Shown here: in pieces, positions 19,816 to 29,027 of the stretch | Numbering within the stretch: the first letter of the stretch is position 1 | Layout of the letters: each line of letters begins with the position of its first letter | Source: Nitrospiria bacterium | GTDB taxonomy: Bacteria > Nitrospirota > RBG-16-64-22 | Direction: 5' to 3' | Assembly: GCA_919903025.1 (NCBI GenBank) | Contig: CAKKSE010000097.1 | Span: 1-46,916 of the forward strand | DNA length: 46,916 nt | Translations under genes and position numbers: made by a program | Notes under the pieces: model-generated | The model's input: the letters and a program-made list of their open reading frames with translations, nothing else | Databases searched by the model: none | What the model was told of the DNA's origin: nothing

Positions 19816-20478
19816 TCAGCTCTTGTCGGGCGGGTTCTCTCCCGAGCTCATCGGCACGTAGTACTGGGTTCCCCGGCGCATCTGGCGGATCTGCTTGAGA
19901 AGATCGTCCAGGTCTTCCTTCCGGTTGACGAAATCGATTTCCGTCGTTCGGATCACGAGCAGGGGGGTGTCGGAATAATGGAAGAAAAAGTGGTTATAGG
20001 CCTGGTTGAGGTTCTCGAGGTACTCCCGCGAGATCTCGCGTTCGGAGGGCCGGTTTCGAAGGCGGATCCTCTTCCAGAGGGTCTCCGTCGCCGCCTGGAG
20101 ATAGATCACCAGGTCCGGCCGGACGGACTCCCGATCGAGGATCGTGAAGATCTCCTCGTAAAGCCCAAGATCGTGATCGCCCAGGGTCTGGTAGGCGAAG
20201 ATCTTGTCCTTGGCGAAGATGTAGTCGCTGATGACGGCGCGGTTGAAGAGATCGGGCTGTTTGAACTCCGCCTGCTGGTGGAAGCGCGCCAGGAGGAAAT
20301 GGAGCTGGGCCTGGAGGGCGTTCTTGGCCTGGTCCCGGTAGAACTCCTCGAGAAAGGGGTTGTCATCGGCCGGGTCCAGGACAACCCGCGCGTTGAAGTG
20401 CTCGGCCAGGAGATGGGCGAGGGATGTCTTGCCCACGCCGATCGGGCCCTCTATGGCGATGAAACGCGGCTCTCTCAA
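19816..20478 (-). CDS. Deoxynucleoside kinase family protein (TTG start)
   Basis: FIAIEGPIGVGKTSLAHLLAEHF, DPADDNPFLEEFY, DLVIYLQAATETLWKRIRLRNRPSEREI. Confidence 0.9.
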   Translation of the reverse strand: MREPRFIAIEGPIGVGKTSLAHLLAEHFNARVVLDPADDNPFLEEFYRDQAKNALQAQLHFLLARFHQQAEFKQPDLFNRAVISDYIFAKDKIFAYQTLGDHDLGLYEEIFTILDRESVRPDLVIYLQAATETLWKRIRLRNRPSEREISREYLENLNQAYNHFFFHYSDTPLLVIRTTEIDFVNRKEDLDDLLKQIRQMRRGTQYYVPMSSGENPPDKS

Positions 20479-20957
20479 GCGGCCTCCACGGCCGATCGGT
20501 CCGGACAGCGGCGGAGGAGGCCGGCGATGGTTTCCCCGGAGACGGGATCGACCGCATCGGGCGCCACCTCGGCCAGCGGCACGAGGACGAAGCGCCGGTC
20601 CCTGAACCGAGGATGGGGGACGGCGAGATCGGGGGATGAAAGCCGCTGATCGTCAAACATGAGCAGGTCCAAGTCAATTGTCCGGGGGCCGTTGGGGAAG
20701 GCAACGGCCTTGCCGAGGGCTGATTCGATACGCCGGAGGACGGCCGCGAGGTCCCGGGGCGGAAGGTCCGTGTCGATTACGCACGCCGCGTTGACGAACC
20801 AGGGCTGGTCGCGGTGTCCCACGGGCTCCGACCGGTAGAGCCGCGAAACCCGGACGATCCGGACGGCCGGATGGTGCCTCAGCATGCGGATCGCTTCGCG
20901 GATCCGCCGGACCGGGTCTCCCTGGTTGCTTCCCAGGCCGAGATAGGCCCGGTGCAC
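20475..20957 (-). CDS. folK: 2-amino-4-hydroxy-6-hydroxymethyldihydropteridine pyrophosphokinase (FolK)
   Basis: AYLGLGSNQGDPVRRIREAI, LYRSEPVGHRDQPWFVNAACVIDTDL, GPRTIDLDLLMFDD, PHPRFRDRRFVLVPLAE. Confidence 0.96.
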   Translation of the reverse strand: MHRAYLGLGSNQGDPVRRIREAIRMLRHHPAVRIVRVSRLYRSEPVGHRDQPWFVNAACVIDTDLPPRDLAAVLRRIESALGKAVAFPNGPRTIDLDLLMFDDQRLSSPDLAVPHPRFRDRRFVLVPLAEVAPDAVDPVSGETIAGLLRRCPDRSAVEAA

Positions 20958-20967
20958 GCCCCTTCCC

Positions 20968-22212
20968 TCACCACTCGAATTCGACGTTGGAGAGCCGCCG
21001 CCGGACTTCGTCGATGACACGCCGCTCTTCGCTCTCGCCGGAGGCCGCGAATGTGCAGGAGAAGCGAAGGTACGCGCCGACGTCGTCCCAGGGAACGGTC
21101 GAGATCTGCTTCCGGCGGATGAGCCACTGGGAGGCTTGTTCGGCGGACTGAAACCGCTCGCCGCCCCGGATCCCCCGGGGGGCCCGGACGTAGAGAAAGA
21201 ACGAGCCGCCGGGCATCCGGGCGCCGAACCCCTTCTCCCGAAGGAGATCGACCATCATCCCAAGCCGCCGCTCGTACTTGGCCGCGATCGCCCGCGTGAT
21301 TTCCGGATGGGCCAGGCAGTAGATCCCCGCCTTCTGGATTGCCGCGAACTGTCCCGAATCCGTGTTGTCCTTCACGGCGGCGAACGCGGAGACGACCAGG
21401 GGATTCCCGGCCAGGAAGGCGAGGCGCCAGCCCGTCATGTTGTAGGCCTTGGAGAAGGAATGGACCTCGACCCCCACCTCCTTGGCGCCGGGAATCGCCA
21501 GAAACGAGAGGGGGCCCGCTCCCCCGTAGACCAGCCCGTTGTACGCGGCGTCGGAGACGACCAGGACGTTGTTGCGGCGGGCGAAGTCGACCACCCGCTC
21601 GTAGAACTCCCGCGTGGCCGCCGCTCCCGTCGGGTTGTTCGGATAGTTCAGGTAGAGGACCTTGGCGCCGGCTCCCTCGGGAGGGACTGCGTCCAGATCA
21701 GGGAGAAACCCGTTCTCTTCCTTGAGCGGCAGGTTGACGACTCTTCCGCCGTACCAGCGCGCGTGCGTGCCCAGGACCGGATATCCGGGCGTGGTCATCA
21801 GGACCGAGTCGCCGGGGTTGACGAAGGCTGACGCCAGCATGGCGAGCGCCGGCTTGGCGCCGATGGAATGGATGACCTCGCTGTTCGGGTCGATCCCGGA
21901 GACGCCGTAGACCCGCTCCATGTACGCCGGGACGGCGTCCTTGAGCGCCTGGATGCCGTTGTCCGTGTATCCGCGGTTCTCCGGATTGGCCGCTTCGGCC
22001 CGGAGGACCTCGACCACTTCCGGAAAGGCCATCTCGTCCGGCTCGCCGACGCCCATGTCGATGATCTCAACGCCGGGGAACTCGCGGCGGGCCCGGGCCT
22101 TGGCTCTCTTGATCTTCTCGAACTTGTAGATGACGTCTTCCCTGCCGAACCGGACCCCTCCGATCCGCTCGGCGATGAGAGACTGGATGTACGAATCTGT
22201 CTCGACTGCCAT
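20968..22212 (-). CDS. Class I/II aminotransferase, probable LL-diaminopimelate aminotransferase
   Basis: DMGVGEPDEMAFPEVVEVL, NYPNNPTGAAAT, SDAAYNGLVY, HSFSKAYNMTGWRLAFLAGN; adjacent to dap genes. Confidence 0.88.
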   Translation of the reverse strand: MAVETDSYIQSLIAERIGGVRFGREDVIYKFEKIKRAKARARREFPGVEIIDMGVGEPDEMAFPEVVEVLRAEAANPENRGYTDNGIQALKDAVPAYMERVYGVSGIDPNSEVIHSIGAKPALAMLASAFVNPGDSVLMTTPGYPVLGTHARWYGGRVVNLPLKEENGFLPDLDAVPPEGAGAKVLYLNYPNNPTGAAATREFYERVVDFARRNNVLVVSDAAYNGLVYGGAGPLSFLAIPGAKEVGVEVHSFSKAYNMTGWRLAFLAGNPLVVSAFAAVKDNTDSGQFAAIQKAGIYCLAHPEITRAIAAKYERRLGMMVDLLREKGFGARMPGGSFFLYVRAPRGIRGGERFQSAEQASQWLIRRKQISTVPWDDVGAYLRFSCTFAASGESEERRVIDEVRRRLSNVEFEW

Positions 22213-22299
22213 CAACGCGTCTCCTTCAGCACTCAACCTTCGACCTTTGACTCTCGCTTTCCAATTTCCAATTTCAAATTTTCAATTTTCAATTTTCAA

Positions 22300-23058
22300 T
22301 CATACAACCCTGTTCCTCAGCGTCCCGATCCCGCCAACGGTGATCTCGATCGTATCTCCCCGCTCCATGGGACCGATCCCGGCCGGCGTTCCCGTGAGGA
22401 TCACGTCGCCCGGAAGAAGCGTCATGACGCGGGAGATGAAGCTTACGAGGAATGGAACGCTGAAGATCATCTTGCCGGTGCTCGATGACTGTTTGATCTC
22501 TCCGTTCAGCCGCGCTTCCACGGCGCAGGACGACGGATCGAGGTCCGTCTCGATCCAGGGGCCCAGCGGCGCGAACGTGTCGAACGACTTCGCCCGGGTC
22601 CACTGGCGGTCCTTCTTCTGCAGGTCGCGGGCCGTGACGTCGTTTCCGCAGGTGTATCCCAGGACGTGCCGGAGGGCTTCCTCCGGCGGAATGTTTCGGG
22701 TTCGGCGGGAGATCACGACGGCCAACTCCGCCTCGTAGTCGACGCGTTCGGACATCTCGGGATACACGATTGCGTCGTCGGGCCCGATGACGGCCGTCGC
22801 CGGCTTGATGAAGAGGCGCGGCTCCTCCGGAAGCTGGGCGTTCTGCTCGTCGGCGTGGTCCTGGTAGTTGAGGCCCACGGCGACGATCTTCGACGGAAGG
22901 ATGGGGGCGAGGAGACGCGTCTCCGAGAGGCGAAGCCCCTTCTCGCCGGGACGAAGGCCCGCGAACGGGTCTCCCGCCGCCGGAATCAGCCGGTCGTTCT
23001 TCGGCTCGGCGACGGCGTAGGTCTCGTGATCGTCCATCCGGACGCGGGCGATCTTCAT
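22300..23058 (-). CDS. Fumarylacetoacetate hydrolase family protein
   Basis: VAVGLNYQDHADE, YEAELAVVISRRTRNI, GYTCGNDVTARDLQKKDRQWTRAKSFDTFAPLGPWI. Confidence 0.94.
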   Translation of the reverse strand: MKIARVRMDDHETYAVAEPKNDRLIPAAGDPFAGLRPGEKGLRLSETRLLAPILPSKIVAVGLNYQDHADEQNAQLPEEPRLFIKPATAVIGPDDAIVYPEMSERVDYEAELAVVISRRTRNIPPEEALRHVLGYTCGNDVTARDLQKKDRQWTRAKSFDTFAPLGPWIETDLDPSSCAVEARLNGEIKQSSSTGKMIFSVPFLVSFISRVMTLLPGDVILTGTPAGIGPMERGDTIEITVGGIGTLRNRVV

Positions 23059-23105
23059 GGGTCAATTGTCATTGGTCATTGGTCAAGGGTCATTGGTCAA
23101 GGGTT

Positions 23106-23185
23106 AATCGTTATTGGTCAATGATCAATAGTCAATGGTGAACAACGAATGGCCAATGACGAATAACGATTGACCAATAACGATT
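23106..23185. repeat. Heptamer repeat tract (CATTGGT type) with perfect 17-bp inverted repeat
   Basis: AATCGTTATTGGTCAAT (23106-23122) and ATTGACCAATAACGATT (23169-23185). Confidence 0.9.
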
Positions 23186-23193
23186 GATGGTTT

Positions 23194-24000
23194 TCACTGC
23201 TTCAGCCCCAGGACATCCTGCATGTCGTAGAGTCCGGGCGGGCGGCCGAAGAGCCACCTGGCCGCAAGGATGGCGCCCCGCGCGAAGTTTCCGCGGGAGT
23301 GGGCCCGGTGGATGAATTCGAGGCGTTCTCCCGGTCCGGCGAAGATGACCATGTGGTCGCCGACCACGTCTCCGCCGCGGAGGGTCTGGATGCCGATCTC
23401 CTGAGCGGCGCGCTCTTCCATGACGCCGTGCCGCTCGTACCGGGCGGCCTTCTCCAGGTCGCGTCCGAGGGCCTCGGCGACCACCTGGGCGAGGCGGATC
23501 GCCGTCCCGCTCGGCGCGTCCTTCTTCAGCCGGTGGTGCATCTCGACGATCTCCACGTCGTAGTTGTCTCCGAGGGCCTTGGCGGCGACGGCCAGGACCT
23601 TGAGAAGGACGTTGACGCCCACGCTCATGTTGGGCGCGAGGACGATCGGGATCTTTTCGGACGTCCGGCGGATTTCTTCCAACTGGTCCTTGCTGAAGCC
23701 GGTCGTGCCGATGACGGCCGGGACCTTGTTCTCGGCGGCGGGGCCGAGGTGCTCGATCGTTCCTTCCGGCGTCGTGAAGTCGATCATCGCCGAGGCCCCG
23801 GGCAGGACGGCTTCCAGCCTGTCGGTCAGGAGGACTCCCACCTTGCCCCGGCCGATCAACTCCCCGATGTCCTTGCCAAAGGAGGGGTGCCCTTTCCTCT
23901 CTGTCGCCCCGCCCATCTTCAGGTCGCGGGCGTCCAGGACCGCCGAGACGATCTGGGAACCCATTCGGCCGGCCGCGCCGGTTACGACGATTCGGTTCAT
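23194..24000 (-). CDS. dapB: 4-hydroxy-tetrahydrodipicolinate reductase
   Basis: RIVVTGAAGRMGSQIVSAV, EIVEMHHRLKKDAPSGTAIRLAQ, HRAHSRGNFARGAILAARWL. Confidence 0.97.
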   Translation of the reverse strand: MNRIVVTGAAGRMGSQIVSAVLDARDLKMGGATERKGHPSFGKDIGELIGRGKVGVLLTDRLEAVLPGASAMIDFTTPEGTIEHLGPAAENKVPAVIGTTGFSKDQLEEIRRTSEKIPIVLAPNMSVGVNVLLKVLAVAAKALGDNYDVEIVEMHHRLKKDAPSGTAIRLAQVVAEALGRDLEKAARYERHGVMEERAAQEIGIQTLRGGDVVGDHMVIFAGPGERLEFIHRAHSRGNFARGAILAARWLFGRPPGLYDMQDVLGLKQ

Positions 24001-24013
24001 TTTTCGGAGACCC

Positions 24014-24901
24014 TCACGCGCGGACCAGCCCGGCGGCCCGCAGGGCGGTCCGGAGCTTTTCCTTGTTCCCTTCTCCCATGGGAGAGAGGGGGAGACGCAT
24101 TTCGTCCGAGCACCGGCCCATGAGCGAGAGGGCCGTCTTCACCGGGATCGGGTTCGTCTCCAGGAACATCGCCCGGTTCAGCGGCTGGAGGGACTGATGG
24201 ACGCGGAGCGCCTCGTCCCGGTCTCCGCGCGTCCAAGCGTCGTAGAGAGCCGCGATCCGATCCGGGGCGACGTTGGCGGTGACGGAGATGACGCCGACCC
24301 CGCCAACGGCGAGCGTCGGGAGAAAGGTCATGTCGTCGCCCGAGATGACGGCGAACTCCGGTCCGCACCTCTCGATCACTTCGCTGATCTGGTCGAGGTT
24401 CGCCGTCGCCTCCTTGATCCCGACGATCCGGGGATGGCGCGAGAGCTCCTCCACCGCGGCCGGCATCATGTTCACCGCCGTCCGTCCCGGGACGTTGTAG
24501 AGGACGATGGGAATGTCCACCGCGTCGGCGACGGTTCGGAAGTGGCGGATCAGACCGTCCTGGGTCGGCTTGTTGTAGTACGGCGTGATGAGGAGGGCGC
24601 CGTCCGCTCCCGCCGACTTCGCGTGCCGGGTCAGGGCGACGGCCTCGTCCGTCGCGTTGGACCCGGTTCCCGCGAGGACGGGGACGCGCTTCGCGGCGGC
24701 CTTGACGACGATCTCCACGACGCGGCCGTGCTCGTCGTGCGAAAGCGTGGCCGATTCGCCCGTCGTCCCGCACGGCACGATCCCGTCCGTCCCGGCGGCG
24801 ATTTGGAATTCCACGAGGGCCCGGAGGGTTTCCTCGTCGACTCTCCCGTTCTTGAAGGGCGTCACAATGGCGACGTAGGCGCCCGCAAAGCGTGGACTCA
24901 T
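24014..24901 (-). CDS. dapA: 4-hydroxy-tetrahydrodipicolinate synthase
   Basis: FAGAYVAIVTPFKNGRVDEETLRALVEFQI, VPCGTTGESATLSHDEH, YYNKPTQDGLIRHF, VLYNVPGRTAVNM, GIKEAT. Confidence 0.98.
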   Translation of the reverse strand: MSPRFAGAYVAIVTPFKNGRVDEETLRALVEFQIAAGTDGIVPCGTTGESATLSHDEHGRVVEIVVKAAAKRVPVLAGTGSNATDEAVALTRHAKSAGADGALLITPYYNKPTQDGLIRHFRTVADAVDIPIVLYNVPGRTAVNMMPAAVEELSRHPRIVGIKEATANLDQISEVIERCGPEFAVISGDDMTFLPTLAVGGVGVISVTANVAPDRIAALYDAWTRGDRDEALRVHQSLQPLNRAMFLETNPIPVKTALSLMGRCSDEMRLPLSPMGEGNKEKLRTALRAAGLVRA

Positions 24902-25737
24902 TCCCAGGCCTCCCGCATGATCTCGCCCTTGCACACGATCCGGGCGTCTCCTTCCAGGTCGATGTCGCCGAACGTTCCGTTCGAGCGGGCGAAGTGGACG
25001 CTGAGGCCGATGCCGCTCCGGGCGGTGAGCGTCACGGGCGAGTCCACGAGACCTCGCGCGGCGGCCACGACGGCCGAGGCGACCGACCCGGTGCCGCAGG
25101 CGAGCGTTTCCCCTTCGACGCCCCGTTCGTAGGTCCGGATCCGCATCGCGTGGCGTCCGTCCACGCGGACGAAGTTGGCGTTGGCGCCGGCCGGGGCGAA
25201 CTCGGGATGGAACCGGATCACGCGCCCCATTCCGGGGACGTCAACCGAATCGGGATTGTCGACGAACACCACCGCGTGGGGAACGCCGGTGTTCACGAAA
25301 TGGGCCGCGACCTCCGCGTCGCCGTTCATCTGAAGGCGGATCCCGAGGGTGAGCCCCCGCGGGTCCGTGAGCCGGACGCGGACCCGCGCGCCGGCGACTT
25401 CGGCCCGAATGGGCCCCGCGATCGTCTCGAACGTCATCCGGGCGGGGGCGATCCCGTTCAGATGGGCGAACCGGGCGGCGCACCGCGCGCCGTTGCCGCA
25501 CATCTCCGCCTCCGATCCGTCGGCGTTGAAGAAACGCCACTTGAAATCGGCCCGGTCCGACGGCTCGATCAGGATCAGTCCGTCCGCCCCGAGCGAGACG
25601 CGGGGGGCGCAGAGACGCGGAACGAGGGGCCGAATCTCGTCCGCGGAAACGAGCCCCGCCCTGTTGTCGATGATGATGAAGTCGTTTCCCGCTCCCGACA
25701 TCTTCCAGAACGGGATCGAATCGGGGAGACGGGTCAC
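24898..25737 (-). CDS. dapF: Diaminopimelate epimerase (GTG start)
   Basis: FWKMSGAGNDFIIIDNR, FFNADGSEAEMCGNGARCAARF, ERGVEGETLACGTGSVASAVVAA. Confidence 0.97.
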   Translation of the reverse strand: MTRLPDSIPFWKMSGAGNDFIIIDNRAGLVSADEIRPLVPRLCAPRVSLGADGLILIEPSDRADFKWRFFNADGSEAEMCGNGARCAARFAHLNGIAPARMTFETIAGPIRAEVAGARVRVRLTDPRGLTLGIRLQMNGDAEVAAHFVNTGVPHAVVFVDNPDSVDVPGMGRVIRFHPEFAPAGANANFVRVDGRHAMRIRTYERGVEGETLACGTGSVASAVVAAARGLVDSPVTLTARSGIGLSVHFARSNGTFGDIDLEGDARIVCKGEIMREAWE

Positions 25738-26216
25738 GACGCCTTCTTCTTGGCGGCGAGCCGGTAGCTGAACATGCCAAGGAGCTTGTTGATCGGGTGA
25801 TCCCGGTCCAGGGACCCGATGACGGGCTTCCGGCGGGGCTGGAGCTTCTTCAGCATCGAGAGGAGCTCGCGGTGGCCGTTCTCCGCCACGAGGCCCCGGC
25901 GGAGGACATCGACGGCCTCGTCCTTCCGGCGCGACTTCTCGTACACCGTGGCCAGATTGACGTACCACTGCCCGACGTAAGGCTGTTCGTCGATCGCCTT
26001 CCGGCAAAGCTCGAGCGCCTTCTTCACGTCGCGCCGGACCAGGGCCGTCAGGACGCCGATATAGGAGACAAAGCGCGGATCTCCCGGGGCGAGATCGAGC
26101 CCTTTCTCGAACACCGTCAGGGCCTGGCCGAAGTAGCCGCCGCGGTACAGGGTCTGCCCCAGCTTGTAGAATTCCGCGGGCGTCTTGGGTTCCGCGTGGA
26201 CCTTTTGCTCCGACAT
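25734..26216 (-). CDS. TPR repeat protein
   Basis: MSEQKVHAEPKTPAEFYKLGQTLYRGGYFGQALTVFEKGLDLAPGDPRFVSYIGVL, TPR-like periodicity. Confidence 0.8.
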   Translation of the reverse strand: MSEQKVHAEPKTPAEFYKLGQTLYRGGYFGQALTVFEKGLDLAPGDPRFVSYIGVLTALVRRDVKKALELCRKAIDEQPYVGQWYVNLATVYEKSRRKDEAVDVLRRGLVAENGHRELLSMLKKLQPRRKPVIGSLDRDHPINKLLGMFSYRLAAKKKAS

Positions 26217-26235
26217 CCGTTCGGCTCCTTCCCGC

Positions 26236-27513
26236 TCAGGCCAGGAGAAGTTCCGGGACCTGTTCGCCCCGCACCAGGTCATCGAGCGTCTCCCGCTCGC
26301 GAACGACGAAAAAGCGGTCTCTCCGCACCATGACTTCAGGGACGCGGGGGCGGGAGTTGTAGTTGGACGACATCGTGAAGCCGTACGCGCCCGCGCTCAT
26401 GACGGCGAGAAGGTCGCCGGAGGAGACGGGCGGGATCTCCCGGTCCTTGGCGAGAAAGTCGCCCGACTCGCAGATCGGTCCCACGATGTCGGCCTTCACG
26501 GGCCTCCCCCCCCTTTCCCGGACGGGGACGATGGCGTGATACGCCCCGTACAGAGAGGGGCGCGTGAGATCGTTCATGGCGGCGTCGACGATGACGAACG
26601 TCTTCCCGCCGGAGCGCTTCACGTAGAGGACGCGCGTCACCAGGATGCCGGCGTTTCCGACGAGCGCCCGGCCCGGTTCCAGGACGAGCGTGCAGTCGAG
26701 GCCGTCCAAGAGCGGAAGAACGGCGTCGGCGAGCTCGTCCGGATGCGGAGGCGTCTCGTCCTTGTACACGATCCCGAGGCCGCCGCCGATGTCGATCTGG
26801 CGGATGTCGATTCCCTCCGCCCTCAGGCTCCTGACGAGATCGACGATCCGCGCGAGGGCGTCGGCGAACGGCTGAACCTCGGTGAGCTGTGAGCCGATGT
26901 GATGGTGGATGCCGACCAGGGAGAGATTCCCGAGTGTCCGGGCTTCCCGGTAGTGTTCCAGCGCCTCCTCGATCGCGATGCCGAACTTGTACTTCCTAAG
27001 GCCGGTCGAGATGTACGGATGGGTCTTGGGATCGATGTCCGGATTCACCCGGAGGGCGATCGGCGCCTTCGCGCCCATCTTTCCGGCGACTTCGTTGATC
27101 GCGACCAGCTCTTCGCGGGATTCGACGTTGAACATTCGGATTCCGGCCTCCAGCGCGGCCCGGATCTCGCTTCGCTTCTTGCCGACGCCGGCGAAAACGA
27201 TCCGGTCGGCGGGGACGCCCGCCTTGAGAGCGCGGAAGAGCTCGCCCCCCGAGACGATATCGGCCCCCCCTCCTTCCTTCGCGAATAGGGAGAGGACGGC
27301 GAGATTCGAGTTCGCCTTGACGGCGAAGCACGTCAAATGGGGCATCCCGCCGAAGGCCCCGTCGAACGCCCGGAAGTTGGCGGTCAGCGCCTCGTGGCTG
27401 TAGAGGTAGAAGGGCGTGTCGATCCGGTCCGCGATGGCGGTGACGGAGACGTCCTCGGCGTGAAAAGAGCCGTTTCGGTGTTCGAATGATGACAAGACGC
27501 TGCACCTCTTCAT
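26236..27513 (-). CDS. lysA: Diaminopimelate decarboxylase
   Basis: TPFYLYSHEALTANFRAFDGAF, CFAVKANSNLAVL, GIHHHIGSQLTEVQPF, IDIGGGLGIVY, SGDLLAVMSAGAYGFTMSSNYNSRPRVPEVMV. Confidence 0.98.
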   Translation of the reverse strand: MKRCSVLSSFEHRNGSFHAEDVSVTAIADRIDTPFYLYSHEALTANFRAFDGAFGGMPHLTCFAVKANSNLAVLSLFAKEGGGADIVSGGELFRALKAGVPADRIVFAGVGKKRSEIRAALEAGIRMFNVESREELVAINEVAGKMGAKAPIALRVNPDIDPKTHPYISTGLRKYKFGIAIEEALEHYREARTLGNLSLVGIHHHIGSQLTEVQPFADALARIVDLVRSLRAEGIDIRQIDIGGGLGIVYKDETPPHPDELADAVLPLLDGLDCTLVLEPGRALVGNAGILVTRVLYVKRSGGKTFVIVDAAMNDLTRPSLYGAYHAIVPVRERGGRPVKADIVGPICESGDFLAKDREIPPVSSGDLLAVMSAGAYGFTMSSNYNSRPRVPEVMVRRDRFFVVRERETLDDLVRGEQVPELLLA

Positions 27514-27658
27514 CGAGCGGATACGGACCTATCGGGCGCGCAAGTCCAAGCGGATCGCCGGGTTACGCGCGTCCGAATATATCAGCCGGGACGGGGGTTT
27601 TCAATACTCTTTGTGGTCGGTGAACGTTTGAATCGGTGAATGGGTGAATGGGTGAATC

Positions 27659-27772
27659 GAACCCCCTCCCCTTTGTAAGGCCCCGAAGTCACTCGGGCCA
27701 GGAGAGGCTGGGTGGGGTAGAGACGGGGAATTCTACCTCCCCTCACCCCTCCTTACAAAGGAGGGGGAGGCC
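27659..27772. repeat. Paired palindromic repeats CCCCTCCCCTTTGTAAG ... CTTACAAAGGAGGGGGAGG
   Basis: Imperfect inverted arms around internal GGCCCCGA...TCGGGCC; related copy at 9346-9406. Confidence 0.75.
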
Positions 27773-27797
27773 AGCGGGATGATTGAATAGATCTTCA

Positions 27798-29027
27798 TCA
27801 TCTCTTCCGAACGGAGACCTTGGCGGGGGATGACGGCGGCGATTCGTTCGGCGGTTTGGCGCGGTCGAAGGACGTGACTGTGTAGATGTACGTGACGCCG
27901 GCGCGGACGGTCTTGTCTTCGTAGGCCGTTTGGCCGGCGGCGGCCGTGGCGATCTTCCGGCTCCGCCCGCCCGCCTCGTCGCTTCGGTAGATGCGATACC
28001 CGGCGACGTCTTCCTCGGGACTCGGCGACCAGGAGAGCCGGGCGCGGCCGGGCGCCGCTGTCGCCTTGAGATCGCGGGGAGGAGACGGGGGCGTCTTGTC
28101 AATCGTCACTAGGGAGATGGATGCGGACCGCTCGCCCGCGTGCCACGGGGCCCTCGCCCCCGCGACGGCGGCGACAGAATAGGTGTAGCTGAGGCCCGGC
28201 GAAAGGTGGATGTCGGTGAACGCCGGCTCGCGGACGGGCTCCGGCGACACCAGAACTTCGCGCGCGTACTTTTCCGACGACCGGTAGACGAGATATCCCG
28301 AGACAGCGGCCCGACCTTCCTCCGTCGCGGGAGGGGTCCACTTGAGCGCGGCCGTGTCCTCCCCCGGCGCGGCGGAAAGACCGGTGGGCTGTCCGGGAGG
28401 GAGAGTGAGCGCGACCAGAACGGCCTTGGAGGTCTTTCCCTTGTAGTCCCTCTTCGTGACCGCCGCGACTTGGTACGAGTACGTTCGTCCGTGGGGGAGT
28501 CCGCCGGGATATAGACTGCCGCCCCGGTCCTCGAACCGGATGCGGTTTCCTTCCATCTCGCCGGGCTTGGGATCGTCGAGGTCGACCCGGCCGGCCGGCT
28601 GGTGCTCGCACTCGCACTTGTCTCCCTTCGCTCCGGGAGGGACTTCTCCGCGAAGGATGATGAATCCTGAGAGGTCGACGGCGAGCGTGCCGTCCGTATT
28701 CTTGCGCGGCTTTGTCCATGCCAGGGATACGTTCCTGCCGTGGGGGGCCGCTTCAAGGTCGGTCACAGCCTCGGGAACGACCGAGCCGGGAACGATGGGG
28801 GGGCCCTTCTTTCCGCAGGACAAGGATGCGGCGCCGAGCAGGAGAACGATCGTGGCGGTGAGGAGGGATGTCGTCGTCCCCCTCCCCCTTGAGGGGGGAG
28901 GGCTGGGGTGGGGGTGAGAAGAAGGAGTGCCCGCCGATCGCCCCCCCACCTTCATCCTCCCCCGCGAGGGGGGAGGATATGATTGGGTCAGGCGTCTGCC
29001 GTCTCTGGGAGGGAGCTGCATTATCAT
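27798..29027 (-). CDS. Fibronectin type III repeat lipoprotein, translationally coupled to argH (ATGA overlap)
   Basis: Lipobox LLLGAASLSCGKKGPP; FN3-like segments (VTDLEAAPHGRNVSLAWTKP, PTGLSAAPGEDTAALKWTPPATEEGRAAVSGYLVYRS, PRDLKATAAPGRARLSWSPSPEEDVAGYRIYRS). Confidence 0.82.
   Translation of the reverse strand: MIMQLPPRDGRRLTQSYPPPSRGRMKVGGRSAGTPSSHPHPSPPPSRGRGTTTSLLTATIVLLLGAASLSCGKKGPPIVPGSVVPEAVTDLEAAPHGRNVSLAWTKPRKNTDGTLAVDLSGFIILRGEVPPGAKGDKCECEHQPAGRVDLDDPKPGEMEGNRIRFEDRGGSLYPGGLPHGRTYSYQVAAVTKRDYKGKTSKAVLVALTLPPGQPTGLSAAPGEDTAALKWTPPATEEGRAAVSGYLVYRSSEKYAREVLVSPEPVREPAFTDIHLSPGLSYTYSVAAVAGARAPWHAGERSASISLVTIDKTPPSPPRDLKATAAPGRARLSWSPSPEEDVAGYRIYRSDEAGGRSRKIATAAAGQTAYEDKTVRAGVTYIYTVTSFDRAKPPNESPPSSPAKVSVRKR
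28878..28978. repeat. Two adjacent GC palindromic repeats (CCTCCCCC-loop-GGGGGAGG family)
   Basis: CCCCCTCCCCCTTGAGGGGGGAGGGCTGGGGTGGGGGTG and CCCCCCCACCTTCATCCTCCCCCGCGAGGGGGGAGGAT; in frame with the FN3 lipoprotein ORF. Confidence 0.85.

Noticed and set aside
23564-25132. 522-aa plus-strand ORF opposite dapB/dapA
   Set aside because: Antisense shadow ORF; the dap genes on the minus strand have clear family motifs.
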